Origin: Ciona intestinalis
Lineage: Eukaryota; Chordata; Ascidiacea; Phlebobranchia; Cionidae
Length of the DNA: 64,000 bases
Reading direction: 5' to 3'
NCBI RefSeq assembly: GCF_000224145.3
Contig: NC_020167.2
Location: forward strand, 1,354,690-1,418,689
Positions 36,630 to 49,300 of this stretch are shown in pieces (the first letter of the stretch is position 1; every line of letters starts with the position of its first letter). The translations under genes and the position numbers were made by a program. The notes beneath the pieces are model-generated. The model saw only the letters and a program-made list of their open reading frames with translations, made no database searches and was not told the origin of the DNA.

Positions 36630-39600
36630 TTATTGTGTAATACAGTTTCTGCCACACAGAAGCTGATACACATACTTAACATTATTGTCGAGCGCAAGAA
36701 AATCCGGAACACGTAGGAAATTTTCAGAACTCGGTGCTGTTACAGCCGATGCAAAGTCAGATGAAGTAGCGTCAGGGCCCACGGCTACAACCGCTAATCT
36801 TCCAATATTACGCAACGCTGCAGCTGCGTTTGTGATCGAGTCATCCGGATTACCTTTTTGTGGTAAAAGCGAAAACTTAATTGTTAAATTCACATTTGAG
36901 TTGGTAATGTTAAAATTATTGTCCGCGCCGGATCAAAGTGGATAGCGCGCCTGCCTTTACCGCAGACGTAATTGGTTAGAGGCTCATCGCTGCTACCATT
37001 GTGGGCGTATGTGTCTGTGTCGCTGTATCATCAAATTATCAGCCATATATATATAAAAGAAGAAATCAAAAAAATATTCACCCCACATACTTGGTACTTT
37101 CATTCATATATAATAATAAAACAATAAAACGTGTTTTAATACTTTACCCATATTATAACAGCTTATATTTTCTATGATAAACCGTAATTTTGGTTCAGAA
37201 ATTTACCTGTTGCAATTAATACTATAAGGTTCTCTACAGTTGGTCGGTCACCAAGTCTTCCTTTGAATGCATTGTTAGACACCCAAGTCATTGCTGCACC
37301 AGCGTTTCTACCTAAACCTATAAAAACATGAAATATATTATGTAAAATATTATATAGTAGGGTGGGGAAAGACGAAACACCTTTTCGTTTAGTTTTCTCT
37401 TTTCATTTAGTAGTAAACAAAGCACCTTTAATGAATTATAAAACCGTATCTTCACGACTTCCACAAACCGTTGTTATTTGTTTAAAACACGGTCAGGCTA
37501 TTTAGATATTAGATGTTAAAGGTGTCCCATCTTCCCCCACTCTACTATATTTTACACATACCACAAACTGCAGTGTTATTAAACATAAAGATTAGGTAAT
37601 AGAAAGGCACATTGCATAGGTCTGTATACTATGAAACATTGAATCAAATTATGCTGTAATATTTTAGTTACCAGAACTAGAACTTCTGCACTGTAACAAA
37701 ATATAGAATGTATCGCGGCAAAATAAATTAAACTGCCTTTTATTATGTTTTAATATAGGTAACATTAGTAAGTTTTGGCCTGCATTTTACATTGCCATAA
37801 GCATAAGATAAACTCAAATTTATAACACTTGTGTTTCATTGCACATTATATGTGGTTTATAGACCTCGTGCCTGCTTAATAAGTTAACAAGAATGCAACT
37901 GTTGGGTTGTTATTTGCTTTTTTGTAGGATTACTGACATGAACAGCCCAATAATAACTACAAAGTTTATTGAATATGTATTTCCTACACACTGATACACA
38001 ATGGTGGTTCTTTCTAACCACTGTTCTATAGCAGTATAGCACGATGTGCAATACATCAACTTAAAAAAAAGCTTTACCTTCGTTGGGAAGACGGGATATG
38101 GCAAAATCAAGTGTTGCATAACTGTCATGGGCATCCAAGTACCAAGTTTGTTGATCAGTGAACACAATACGATTGTAAGCAGTCACTGCAACTCGTACAT
38201 TCATCTGAAAAAAGGGGTAATTTTAGATGTTAAAATTTAGTGGTAGATATATCTAACATTATACAATAGTTTTCGTTTTATAGGTGATATAAATAAAACA
38301 GATGTTATTAAAGCAACAACATGTTGACAAATAAACATATGTGAATTAAACCAGGCAGTGGCAGAGGTTACTGATATAAGGCTTCTGGCTGCTACCATTG
38401 TGGGTGTATGTGTCCTTGGGCAAGACACTTAACAGCAATTGTTTCAACCCAGTGGTAACTTATGGGATACTGAATTTTAGGTCATACAGAAATAAAACAA
38501 TCACACACATAAGTTACTTGCTAACTTGAAGCTAACACGAGCTGTTTGAAACAAAACATCCTTGTTATAACGACTGTCATTTTTCGGACAAGCGTGGTAA
38601 AAATAAGCTGCATTGAGTTAAAACATCTTACTTGTGATATAGGAAGGTAGGAAGCAAGTCCCGTGATAAACTTCCTCACATCACTCATTGCTCCAACTCC
38701 AACACCAGAGTCGATGTCCACAATAAACCAGATATCATGAGTGAATGTGGTGGGACATCCTTCACCTGGCAAGAGAGAAAAAATTTGTTTAAATGTTAGA
38801 GAAATTACTACCAAAAATGAAAATTCGTTAAAAAATCCGTTTTTGTTGTTTATATTTAGACTTTGCAGGTGAATGTAAAGGAAAAGATAAGTAACCATGC
38901 AAATAGCTTAATATTAAAAATCAAGCTTCAGGGGAATAGGAATAATAAGTACAGATATCATGACAGATCAATATAGCAGCTGCCTCCACATCCATACACT
39001 ACGTGTACATTGCCCCTGGCATAAACTATTATCAACCACCCCTTAGATAAAGTATGACATCATTACATGTACTAGAATAAATAAACAGCTTCGTAAATAA
39101 TTTGAGATTATTATATTCTACACAGAATATTAAATGAAATAAAGGTAACTAACAGGATAACAAATAAATAGTGTTTGAAAACGATTGTACCACTTTGTTG
39201 ACAACAGTAGACAGTAGTCCTACATTGCACACAAACATGTTCGCTACGAAAAAAAAGTCAAGCAACAAATGTTAGCCACGAGAAATACCTTAAGGAAATA
39301 AATAACATTACTGAGATTTCATTTAAATTGTAACGTTTGTCGGATGTAATTTCATCCCGCAACTAAGGTGCATTAAAACGTCACAAAAGGTTTAACCTTG
39401 CCTGCAGGCCTATTTCCGCGTGGCAACCTGACCAAGTAGTGAAGTAGCTTGACTGGTTTGTTTAAATATTACTTAACTAGTGGTATGCCCGCTACAGCAT
39501 TTACTGGGATTGATTAGTTTAATGCGCATAAACAAAAACATATAAACAAAGACAGTTCAAACTCAAGTACTTGGTGGGAACAGAATAGAATTACTTCACT

Positions 39601-40645
39601 TTAACTAAACACTTACAGCAACTTGCAGGTTGGGTCCATGTTCCAATGGATGAACAAGTCGTTTTCTTGGCTCCACTTATTTTGCTTCCAACTGGACAGA
39701 CAAAGTCACATTGGAGAGGGTTCTTTTGTTTATTGAAGGTACAGGAGACATCTAGTGGCCGATGCGCCTCAAGGTCGAGGTCACGAACTCGGCAATATGG
39801 AATTCGGTTGATCGGATAGCAGAATCTCGTGTTTTCAGGGGTTATATCCAGAACACTGTTTAAAAAAATATTAATGGTATTTTTAATATAAAACAAAAAT
39901 TTTATTGCATATTTCTACATAACTAGAGAAAAAATATGAAAAAATGCCTTTTTTTAAAATCAAATGTATTTTTTACAGTTTTTTTGTCAAGCAGCAAAAC
40001 TTGAGAGTAGAGTTATATGTGACGTTGACACAACATGCTTGTCCTTGGTACACGATGCTTCCTGTTGCTGATCCAGCTGGACAACAACCGATCCTCTGCT
40101 GTTTCCACCCAGTAACCAATGTATGGTTTTCATCAACCTAAAAAATATATTGAATGCAGGTTACTTTATCCATGCATGGCTGGAAAAAGAAAAGTTGATA
40201 TAACACGGGTGTTCATACACCTCGTGCCTGCTTACAGGTTACCATGTAATGTATGTTACTCTGTGGGTGATTATTTTTTTGAGAGGATTTTATCATTTTT
40301 TATGCCTGATAATTTGGACAACCCATTAATGACCACTGGGTTGGAGCAATTGCAGTTACAGTTGTGATGTGGGAAAATAAATTACGTTTTACAATACAAC
40401 AAACTGGCTATGGCCAACCAATAAACCTACTACATTTCTTAATGGGGAGTTGGGTTAATAGTGGCATAAATATTTTATGTTTGATAATATGCAATGCCAT
40501 ATTATTTTGTCCATATGCACTAGGACGGGGGTGTACAACTGGTAGCAAGCTTTTTACTGAATTTATTTGGCCTGACAATAAGTTTATATAGCAGTTTTAT
40601 CTAGAAATTTATGCTTCTTAACTTACTATTTCTGCAAGGAGATCT
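36630..40645 (-). CDS. secreted CCP-vWA domain protein, 5' end lost in gap
   Basis: Exons in transcript order: 40645-40627 (partial, at the gap), 40137-40001, 39855-39617, 38765-38632, 38204-38078, 37317-37207 and 36853-36630 (TAA). Phases agree throughout. First comes a cysteine-paired block (RIGCCPAGSATG ... ACCVNVTYN) that faintly recalls galaxin repeats. Next is a CCP/sushi-like module (CDFVCPVGSKISG ... GTWTQPASC). Last is a von Willebrand A domain: THDIWFIVDIDSGVG, VRVAVTAYN, GRNAGAAMTWV, NLIVLIATG and AVVAVGPDATSSDF, ending LLCGRNCITQ. The metal site expected as DxSxS reads DIDSG, so ion binding may be altered. Extracellular location is inferred from the domains; the signal peptide is not visible. 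Confidence 0.75.
36925..37140 (+). repeat. tRNA-derived SINE in vWA-gene intron
   Basis: GCGCCGGATCAAAGTGGATA head, GTAATTGGTTAGAGGC at the B-box position, then CTACCATTGTGGGCGTATG. Confidence 0.65.
37353..37549. mobile_element. palindromic MITE in vWA-gene intron
   Basis: TATAGTAGGGTGGGGAAAG at the left and CTTCCCCCACTCTACTATA at the right; full length. Confidence 0.85.
38350..38590 (+). repeat. tRNA-derived SINE in vWA-gene intron
   Basis: Body CTACCATTGTGGGTGTATG and CCTTGGGCAAGACACTTAAC, and a tail reading AGCTAACACGAGCTGTTTG. The head is degraded. Confidence 0.65.
40180..40370 (-). repeat. SINE fragment, reverse orientation
   Basis: ACACGGGTGTTCATACACCT, CTCGTGCCTGC and CCACTGGGTTGGAGCAATTG are the reverse of the SINE body and tail. 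The head is missing. Confidence 0.6.
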
Positions 40646-40695
40646 NNNNNNNNNNNNNNNNNNNNNNNNNNNNNNNNNNNNNNNNNNNNNNNNNN
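40646..40695. other. assembly gap (50 N)
   Basis: The gap cuts the 5' part of the vWA gene. From 40696 to about 40816 I see no exon. Confidence 0.99.
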
Positions 40696-40816
40696 GCTAT
40701 ACTGGCTTATTCGTTATTAAAATTGCATTTTCACAAACTGCCTTGTAAAAGCAAATATGTGTACGTGGATTGGAGCAGGCTTAATATCTGTCTTCATACG
40801 GCATCGTTTTTAAACA

Positions 40817-40997
40817 TTTAGTAGGGTGGGGGAAGATAAGACACCTGTTTATTCTATTTTTTTTATCCAATTTGGTAGTAAAAAAAGAACATTCAACAAA
40901 TTATAAAACCATATCCTTAGAACTTTCATAGACCATTGTTTATTCTTTAAAACATGATTAGGTGCTGAAGGTGTCCCATCACCTCCCACAGATATAT
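40817..40997. mobile_element. palindromic MITE, degraded right end
   Basis: TTTAGTAGGGTGGGGGAAG at the left and GGTGTCCCATCACCTCCCAC at the right. It lies between the vWA gene and RPL21. Confidence 0.75.
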
Positions 40998-41154
40998 ATC
41001 AAACTATATAAACCTGGTATATCAGTTAAGACAAACAAAAATAACAATGAACACTCGAACACTCAACTGGCTTCAAAACTTATAACACTGCCCTAATATG
41101 GAACTTCTGTTAAACCAAAGTTGAAATAGAAACTGGTGTATTTGAAAACCCAGT

Positions 41155-42228
41155 TTATGCAATGAACCTCCATGGTACGGGCTCTACAAGCTCTGGTTCC
41201 ACACCGTTTGAACGGACGAAGTGACCAAGACGTGGTTGTTTGGGCTGAAACCATCAATGTTTTAATTTTAGAAGTTAGAACATAAGCAAAGACAGATTAA
41301 TATTAGAACAAAATAATATATCCACTTTTACCTGTCGTTTCAAGTTACAAGGCACCCCAGTTTGTTTAGCAACTGCACGTTTCCTTTCATTTTCGTGAAC
41401 TCGCTTCAAGAAAGAGATTCGGGATTTGGAATGCTTGACGTGTTCCACTCTCACGTTGATTCTTTTCGCAAGAATTCGACCTCTGATAAAGCAGCAGAGT
41501 TTATGAGAAAAATTAAGATTTAGGAAAAGCAAAAAGCCAGACTGGGAGATCTGTATCCTCAAAGTCCAAACAGGACTGAACTCCCGTGTATGGAATTTAA
41601 ATGCATTTCTAAATTATTTGGTTTCTTTCAATTTGAACAGCATATTTTTAATAAATTCTAGTAAAGTAAAACACAGATCGTTGCCAATTTTGAATATTCA
41701 AAACGAATGAAAAACATAGTTTGTAAAACATTGACTGTTGAAGCTGAAAAAAAATATATTTTTGAACACAAGCAATCTGAAAACCCACTGTAGATTTCAA
41801 TCAACTTACTTCACTTGTTTGTTGACAATAACACCAACAGCGTGTTTTGTGACGTTGAACACTCGGCCAGTCTTACCGTGATAAACTTTGTGTGGCATGC
41901 CCTGATAGAAAAGTAACGTTAGAAGACTGCACACAAAAAGGAAGCAGCATATAGGCAGCCATGAAGACTCTCATAAAAGTACATCCTCATCATAGACATT
42001 TGCAATATATTGCGGTGAAATTGTTTTGTTTAAATAAACCGAACATACGTCACACAAAAGTTACGAATTATGTCTCACCTTTTGTACAGCACCATCACCC
42101 TTGATATCAACAATATCTCCTTTCTTATACACTGTCAGGTACTTGGTTAATCCAATTACTCCTCTGGTGCGGAATTTCTTAGAGAACATGTACCGTGTAC
42201 CACGGCGGTAACCCTTTGTGTTCGTCAT
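41155..42228 (-). CDS. RPL21: 60S ribosomal protein L21 (eL21)
   Basis: Four exons (42228-42079, 41901-41810, 41482-41332, 41244-41155) give 160 residues, the same as human RPL21. [55 protein letters not shown] and [18 protein letters not shown] are nearly identical to vertebrate eL21, a large-subunit ribosomal protein. The ATG is preceded on its strand by a pyrimidine tract and TTTCAG ending 14 bases upstream. RPAP2 ends only 106 bases upstream on the same strand, an arrangement suggesting a two-gene operon. Confidence 0.98.
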
Positions 42229-42242
42229 TTTCTAATCTTTTT

Positions 42243-42260
42243 CTGAAACAAAAAAGGTAT
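42243..42260 (-). promoter_or_regulatory. splice acceptor just upstream of RPL21 start
   Basis: On the minus strand CCTTTTTTGTTTCAG ends at 42243, 14 bases before the RPL21 ATG, with no donor-bearing exon apparent in the 106-base gap to RPAP2. It may be a spliced-leader trans-splice site. A cis 5' UTR intron spanning RPAP2 is the alternative. Confidence 0.5.
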
Positions 42261-42334
42261 ATATATAAAGAGTTAAAAAAAAGAGTTTATATATATATAT
42301 AGAGGGAGACAAAGTGAAAATAAATATATACACA

Positions 42335-43702
42335 TTAAGGGGGCCTAGAAACAATTTTTTCAACAATGTGCTCAACAGCTGTTTTAATTTCTTCAATTTC
42401 TAGGCTGATAGTTTTTAAAAATGCAGAAACAGATGATGAAAGTAAAGTATTTGAAAAACTGGAACTTCTTTGTAACAATTCAAGAATCATGAGGGTGACA
42501 ACAACAAGTTGATCAGGCTTAAGCATGACATTTTTGCTCGTTAAATTAAAAGTGTCTACTACACATCGAATGTCTTGTAAAATTGCTGGATTGTGCATGG
42601 TGGAGTCAATAGTTGAAAGCGATTTAGAAAACTTTTCCATTAATATCCTTTTTCTTATGCTTAACTGGTTCTTTGAATCGACAGTAGGAACAACATGCTG
42701 TGAAGTTGTGTCCTCTTCTTCATCACTTTTCTTTTTGTTTGGTTTCATCACATGTCTACCTTGAACTGCAGTGAACTGTCCTCGAAAATATTGTTCAACC
42801 CGCTGACCATATTCATTCACTTCTTCATAACTTGGAAGTGGTTGCTTTTCCTGGATTTGCTTACCTCCCGCAATCTTATTCATCCTCTCCTCCAGCAACT
42901 TCAGCTTGGCTGCTCTTCTTTGTTCATTGGCATCCACAGGAGCAACATCAACATGGGTGTCATCTTCTGGAAGCAATTTAAGTCTTACCAAAGTCTTTCT
43001 TGTGACCCACTCCCCAAACAAACCAACCAATTCATCCAAATCAACTTTTATCTTTTCATTACATCTAGTAACCAAACCCGGGCTCTTCGTTGGGTCACAC
43101 AATTTTATTCGGGTTGTCTTTTTCCTTGATTCTCTAACTTCCCTACAATTATTATCGGTACTTGAATTATGTGTGGCATCTGCTTGGCTCTCATCCTGAA
43201 ATTCAGACTCCATTTCAGCATCACTAGGTTGAACAAAATGTAGTAGATCGACTTTTTCACCCTTCGAACCAGATCCAATCTTCAAAAGAGTAATTCTCAC
43301 TTTATCATCAGATTCCCTCAACCACAATGGGTAGGTTGGAATTTGTTCTTGAATATATTTAGATGATTGGTAACAAAAATTGCTGCAAAACTTCTTTCGC
43401 TCTGTGATATCATAAACAACATTGTTCGAAATCTTGTACTGCTGCCTTGGTATATTTTTCAGACTATTCGAACATAAAGGATAACCACATATTTTTGTGA
43501 TTGATCTTTCTTCCACTACATCAGCATAACGGTCAACGCTCAAGTAATAAACCGACTTTTGGAATAAATCCTCGGAGACATTACTTTCCAGCAACTGTTC
43601 AACAATAGCTTGCGCTCGCTTTTCTGCTAATAACTTTTTTCTTGCATCAGCCAACACTTTCTTGTCAAACTTTTGCTTATTTTTGGTAGAAGTATCGCTC
43701 AT
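42335..43702 (-). CDS. RPAP2: RNA polymerase II-associated protein 2 (RTR1 family CTD phosphatase)
   Basis: A single-exon gene. The start chosen at 43702 (MSDTSTKNKQKF) gives 455 residues; an in-frame ATG at 43756 would add 18. The RTR1 zinc domain is clear: ERSITKICGYPLCSN, QQYKISNNVVYDITERKKFC and SNFCYQSSKYIQEQIPTYPLWLRE, with the Cys pairs CGYPLC and CSNFC and the spacing of human RPAP2. RPAP2/Rtr1 acts on the phospho-Ser5 CTD and in nuclear import of polymerase II. The C-terminal part (PLPSYEEVNEYGQRVEQYFRG, RKRILMEKFSKSL) also matches the human protein (612 aa); the middle is shorter. RPL21 follows 106 bases downstream. Confidence 0.95.
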   Translation of the reverse strand: MSDTSTKNKQKFDKKVLADARKKLLAEKRAQAIVEQLLESNVSEDLFQKSVYYLSVDRYADVVEERSITKICGYPLCSNSLKNIPRQQYKISNNVVYDITERKKFCSNFCYQSSKYIQEQIPTYPLWLRESDDKVRITLLKIGSGSKGEKVDLLHFVQPSDAEMESEFQDESQADATHNSSTDNNCREVRESRKKTTRIKLCDPTKSPGLVTRCNEKIKVDLDELVGLFGEWVTRKTLVRLKLLPEDDTHVDVAPVDANEQRRAAKLKLLEERMNKIAGGKQIQEKQPLPSYEEVNEYGQRVEQYFRGQFTAVQGRHVMKPNKKKSDEEEDTTSQHVVPTVDSKNQLSIRKRILMEKFSKSLSTIDSTMHNPAILQDIRCVVDTFNLTSKNVMLKPDQLVVVTLMILELLQRSSSFSNTLLSSSVSAFLKTISLEIEEIKTAVEHIVEKIVSRPP

Positions 43703-43756
43703 ATTTGTAAACTCAAATGAAATCGGAGAATCAGTGAACTGTGCTAAACACAACAA

Positions 43757-46379
43757 GTGCTATAACTTCGTTATTTAAAATAAACGAATGTTGTATACAG
43801 AAAGTGCGCAAAACGACAAAGTTATGGTATTTTAGTTGTTTATACATGCATTTAACTAAATAGATACGCCTTTAGTGCTGTGGATTACTCAAAATGTGCA
43901 TGCGTAATTGTAGATGGTTAATATTATGATAAAATTGGTCAATAAGTTCACTTACCAACAACGATGGGCTAAAAAGAACGTGTAGGTCACGTGATTCCCC
44001 AGTCTAGCGGTAGCGCTGTTCGAAGTTATTATACTTTAGGGGTGCCTTTGCGCAACAAAACCCTTTGTGATTTGTTCATACAAATCGAAAAAGTGCAAGA
44101 TTTCCCAGTTAAATTACTGTATACATATTCTCTGAGCGTCTCCCAAAAACTGTTCCACGGCCTATTTCTGAGGGCCCGGTTGTTAGCTTTTATTTTGAAA
44201 TCTCAAACAACATTCTAAACTATACATTATAGCATAGAAATTTGGTTATAGTTTAAAATGGAAAATACAATTTCACGTAAATACAATTTTACCCAGACTT
44301 TAAACGTTAAAACAAATTCACGCTTAAGCAGAATTTCTAACCCAAAAAATGGTTTGGACACAATATGTGCAATAAATCTGTAACCAAATTATGAGGCGGA
44401 GATCATACAATTTTATGCCACTTTATTGATTGGTATAAATTTAAAGAATACTAAATTTTTCTCTTCGGCATTAACGCCATATAGCGTGCTTCTATCTAAG
44501 TTTTCAATCACGGCAAAGTTTAGCTTATTACTTCGCATCGCAGTTTGTTTCCCTGACAGCGACCTGACTAATATTAGGGTATGATCGGTTTTACGTCACG
44601 TAACTTTACTCCATTAAAGCAAAAGACAAGAGCAGCCGGTAAGTCCCGCGATTAAAGCGATCGATCTCTTCGCGTTTGTTCCCAAATTTTGTGTCTTCGG
44701 CAGCAAACAAAGCGTGACCCTGCAAGTGTAACTGCGAGACGTAATTAATCGCAGTCTCATGAGACGACGTAAAGGCCTATAAACCTAATGGAGCCGTTTT
44801 CACTGGAGTGAGATTGGCCAGCGGATGTGGGCACAGGAAATCAACGAACGGGTTAATTATAAGGAATCGTATGTTGCCACATATAAGAAGGTTTATGTTT
44901 TAGACAGTTATATGGTATACAATAAACATGATTATTGTAAATATCTGTGTCTAAGAGTCAGATCAAATAGTTTGCATTAAAACAAATTTTAAAATGATTA
45001 TTTAGTAAATAGTTAGGAAAAAAACTTGCGCGTCCTACTAAAATTATTGTAGCATTTGTAAATGATTTAGCACCGGATAGAATACCTCGTACTACAGAAA
45101 ATGCATAACAAGTAAATTCCGTGTACCATTAAAAAGATATTGTGTAACATAATCCAGCCCAGAATGTCTAATAGGACAGCATATTACCCAGAGAACATTA
45201 GACTGAACTTTAGAGCATGAAATTCAAATAATCCCGCGTGATAGTGTAACAAAAAAATAGAAGAACAAAAATTCCGATGATAAGTCGGTCAGGTAAATTT
45301 TGCGGTAAAATATTTCTGCAAAAAAGATCAAATATCCTTTATCAGATTGTCGAACCGTGTATGCGATATTAAAAGTCTTGCGCTCATACGGATTTGTCTG
45401 GTTTGCGTATAGTTAAAATGGGCAGTCAAATCAATCACTATCGACAGACATGTTTTCTTAACCGTGAAATTCATTGACCTTAATTTGACCAATTGGTTTT
45501 CTTGTAACGTATATTTTTATGCAGCCGACATTGTATTTATTTAAAAATGTCACTTTTCACAGAAAAACACTTATGTACAAGCCAAATAAATCTGAATGAT
45601 TATGATTTAAAGGGAAGAAATTAATTTGTCAACTCTGGACTATTTATATATATACCACGACGGAATGTTTGCAAGTTATTTTTATTAAACTTACATTTTT
45701 CGGCAAAAAACAATTATTTAAACGTAGTTTATTTTGAACTTGAGCGGAATATTTTTCAGAATAAACGAAAAGTTTTAAATTCCCCCTCCCCACCTTGTTG
45801 CCGTCGAACAGCCAAGGTATTGATCTTACAATTGAGTTTGCGCAAAATTGAATGGAAAACTTGGTTGCCGTGGAAACCGGAACGGTCATGAATCATTCAC
45901 TAGCTTTGACACGAAAAATAAGTTAATGACTTTGATGTGATACGAGATACACACTGCGTAATATTCATAACCAGCAACGTATTGATTCTTTATTAGCCGC
46001 ATATAGCTTTAAATATGGTATATGAAGGTAATCCATAAATTCCTACAGTTTATTTCGTGCGTATTAAAATTGATCACTATTAATAATTTATGCCAACCGA
46101 ACGCATTACTTGGTTGGTATTTGCGTATTAATAATATCTTCGTCTTAAGTTTCCCCATCGATTGGGGTTGGGTGAGGGAAGTCCCGGAGATAGATGTATT
46201 AAGACAGAAGGGTCTGACAAATACTACTTTCTATTTTGTAGATTCATACAGCTTCAATATATTGTGTCTGCTATTCGGTACGCCAATAAGTAACACGAAG
46301 CAAAGTGGCAAATGGTTTTGACATGATAATGGTCCTGTTTATCTGTTGATGGCCACGAGACATCAGCAGACAAGTGCAG
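43757..46379. other. intergenic between RPAP2 and corin (divergent)
   Basis: About 2.6 kb without a recognised gene or repeat family. It must contain the RPAP2 promoter (near 43750-43990) and the corin promoter and 5' UTR. Open frames at 43991 and 46022 have no family features. Confidence 0.4.
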
Positions 46380-49300
46380 ATGCATTCCATGCACCGAACG
46401 CGCTCTGAGAGCGCTGACGCTGGTTGTTATGACAATCCGGACATTCGAGGCAAGAAGTATAGACGGAAGGCGTTGGAGCCGCTACCCCCACCCCCACCGC
46501 CCCCGCCGGATGCGGACTATGGAAATGGCGAGACTGGGGGCTGGCTACGGAAGACCACAAGTTTCCCAACCCTTGAGAGGGCGACGATGGGACGAGAGTA
46601 CATGCTAAAGAACCATGACGTAATGATCGGCACTTATGATGTAACTGCTAGCGGTCTTCGATCGAAAGGTGGGGCGAGGAACATGCACGTTAAAGGAGAG
46701 AAAGACGGCAAAGAAGGCCAGAAAGGAGAGCGAAGAAATGAGTCAACAAATCGAGAGAAATCGGCAGACGACAGCGAAAGCGACTTATTAACTTTTGTAG
46801 CATCAATAGACGAGTCACAACCGACAACAGATGACAGTGATTACAAGTACGACTGCGAGGAAGGAAATAAGCTTGAAATAATCGTGGAAATAAGTTCGNN
46901 NNNNNNNAGTGAGGAGACATCAGCGACAACGCAAACCAGTCATTTAGGGTCACCTCCTCTGCAGTCTGTATCTACGTCATCTGTGACGTCACCGGTGACA
47001 CCGCGGCCTACGTCACTCTTCAAGCCGGGTCAGCCCAAATTGTTTTATCCTGATCACCGGGTGGCGCAATACACAACTATCCGAAGACTTGCAGATTACC
47101 ACCAGGGACGGTGCAGAGTAGAAATGATACCAACAGCAGCAGCTAGTGGATGTGGGCGTTATGGCTCCTCCGGAAATACGAGAACGAGTGAAAGGCAATC
47201 TACAGCCGGGCGTAATAATGTCGAACGTGGATACGGTACGGAGAGACCGAATCGTAAACGTCGACCTCTTCCACCTCGACCTGCGCGACCTGCTTATGCA
47301 ACGGCACGGCGAGATGTCGGGGTCATGACCCCTGATTTTGAAGACTACAGATTAGTAACAGACGACGACAGTCCGTTAAATTTCGCCCCAATATCTTACA
47401 CGTCCACTATATTAACGACTAAAGGTAAGAGGGTGTTGTCCGTTTTTGTAATCAGAAGTCGCAATGGTTCGTTTCTTTATTTTCAGGTGCCGTGAAATAC
47501 GATTCGAAAGGTTCTCCTAAAACGTGCCCGAAGGTGGGACGCAAATGCAGGTTCTGTCTGATTCTAATACCCACGTTCGTCGCCATCGCAACAACTGCCA
47601 TCCTTATCATGTTTTTGCTGGGTAAGTGGCAGTAGGGTAATCGTTCACCAAACTTATAATGGTAGTCGTAAACTTTTAAATCAATATCACGTGCCGCAGT
47701 GACATTCCACTTAAGCCCCGAATACTTGAGAACCCCTATTATGTTGTTTACGATACAGAGTTGCAGCTTTGCTTTTACATTATTTGGCGTGTGCCCAAAC
47801 CCTTGTGCTGCTCAGTGCCGAGATTTCGAACAGCGATAGCGGTAATGGTCATTTGTCTAATCTCTTCTGATGTTACGCGACCAATTTTGTATTACCTGCT
47901 CTCCATGAATCGTAGCTTATGAAGAAAAACTAACAAAAACAAGAAAATTCATAAAATAACGCGGATTGCCAATCCAACATAATATACTAAAGTTTCCGTG
48001 AAATTTATAACAAAACATCACGAGAACCGCATTCCTTTTTCATGGTGACCCAATATAGTGGACATATGCTATGCAATGACGTCATAGACACACAATTGTT
48101 ATCCCTAAATAAACGCGACCTGGGTACAATTATTTACACGAAAAACAGTGAGGGACGCATTTTCCATTCAATTATTTCTACAACGCTCTACGCATACCTA
48201 TTGTTTACCGCAGGAATCGGGAAAAACGTTTCGCGATGTTTCAAAATCGATAATTCGCCGTTACTAATCCCCCGTTTGTGACATCATAATTTGAGAAGAT
48301 CGCGATGCCGCTATGAGTAAAGAAGCGTCTTGTTTAATCTGATAATGTATTCGGAGTGTGCGCGTGATGGCTTATCAGATAGGATAATTCGGCAGAATTT
48401 AAACATTTCGGGCGGTTCGACCACCGAGATATCAAAATATCGGTGAAAATATTTTCGCAACATCCTATATACAATACACGAACAACATGTGTAGCGACCA
48501 ACTCTGAAATTTGATCAATAATTGAGGCTGGATTGTTATACAGCAAACGGGGTCGGCAAACGTCACACACATCGGTCGACTTTGTCTCAAACGATGCAGA
48601 AGTCCCTAATTTTACTGTCACGTAACAATGCAATCGATTCGAAAGTATCTAATCGAATTTGGCTCGACTGAATTTCGTTTGCCGAGTTGCCCGATCGATC
48701 TCGCAATTCAAGGCGGAAAATTTTCCGAAAAACCGGAACTAATGCCAGAGCGGTAAACGGGCGATAATTACAAGGGTGCATTCACAACCATTATATCACA
48801 TACAACCTGACTTCACTTTTACTTTGTTTTGTTGTTTTTCGTTGAAACAAAAGCGAGGACGTGCGACTGGCGCCGCATTGCAACAAACACCGAGCCCGCT
48901 TGAAATCAAACCGCTTGTTTGTAAACAGTAGCAAGATGCAGACGTTTCAAGTGGAAATTTTTATGACGGCGTCTTCTGTAATGTCGCCAGCTCGAGATTG
49001 CTTTAATTGGGCTTACTACCGAGCTACTCATGGCTGCACGGCCCATTGAAAGTATCGTGCGCGTGTAGCTTCAGGCACTGATAAAATGAATTGTTGTCTC
49101 ATTCTCGTGCAAATATTCATTTTTTATCGAGATTTGTTTAATTAATTTTTATTATCTGTTAACCAAATCACATTTAAACATTTTTATACTTAAAATTGAC
49201 AGATTTTAGATATTTCTAACTTATATTCAAACTAATTCAATTGTGATTTCACAGGGGTGCTTTCAACGTCACAAACGACGAATGAGGTGAAAGGTCAGGT

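Noticed and set aside
42525-43199. Open frames on the plus strand over RPAP2
   Set aside because: They are antisense shadows of a long, well-supported RPAP2 exon.
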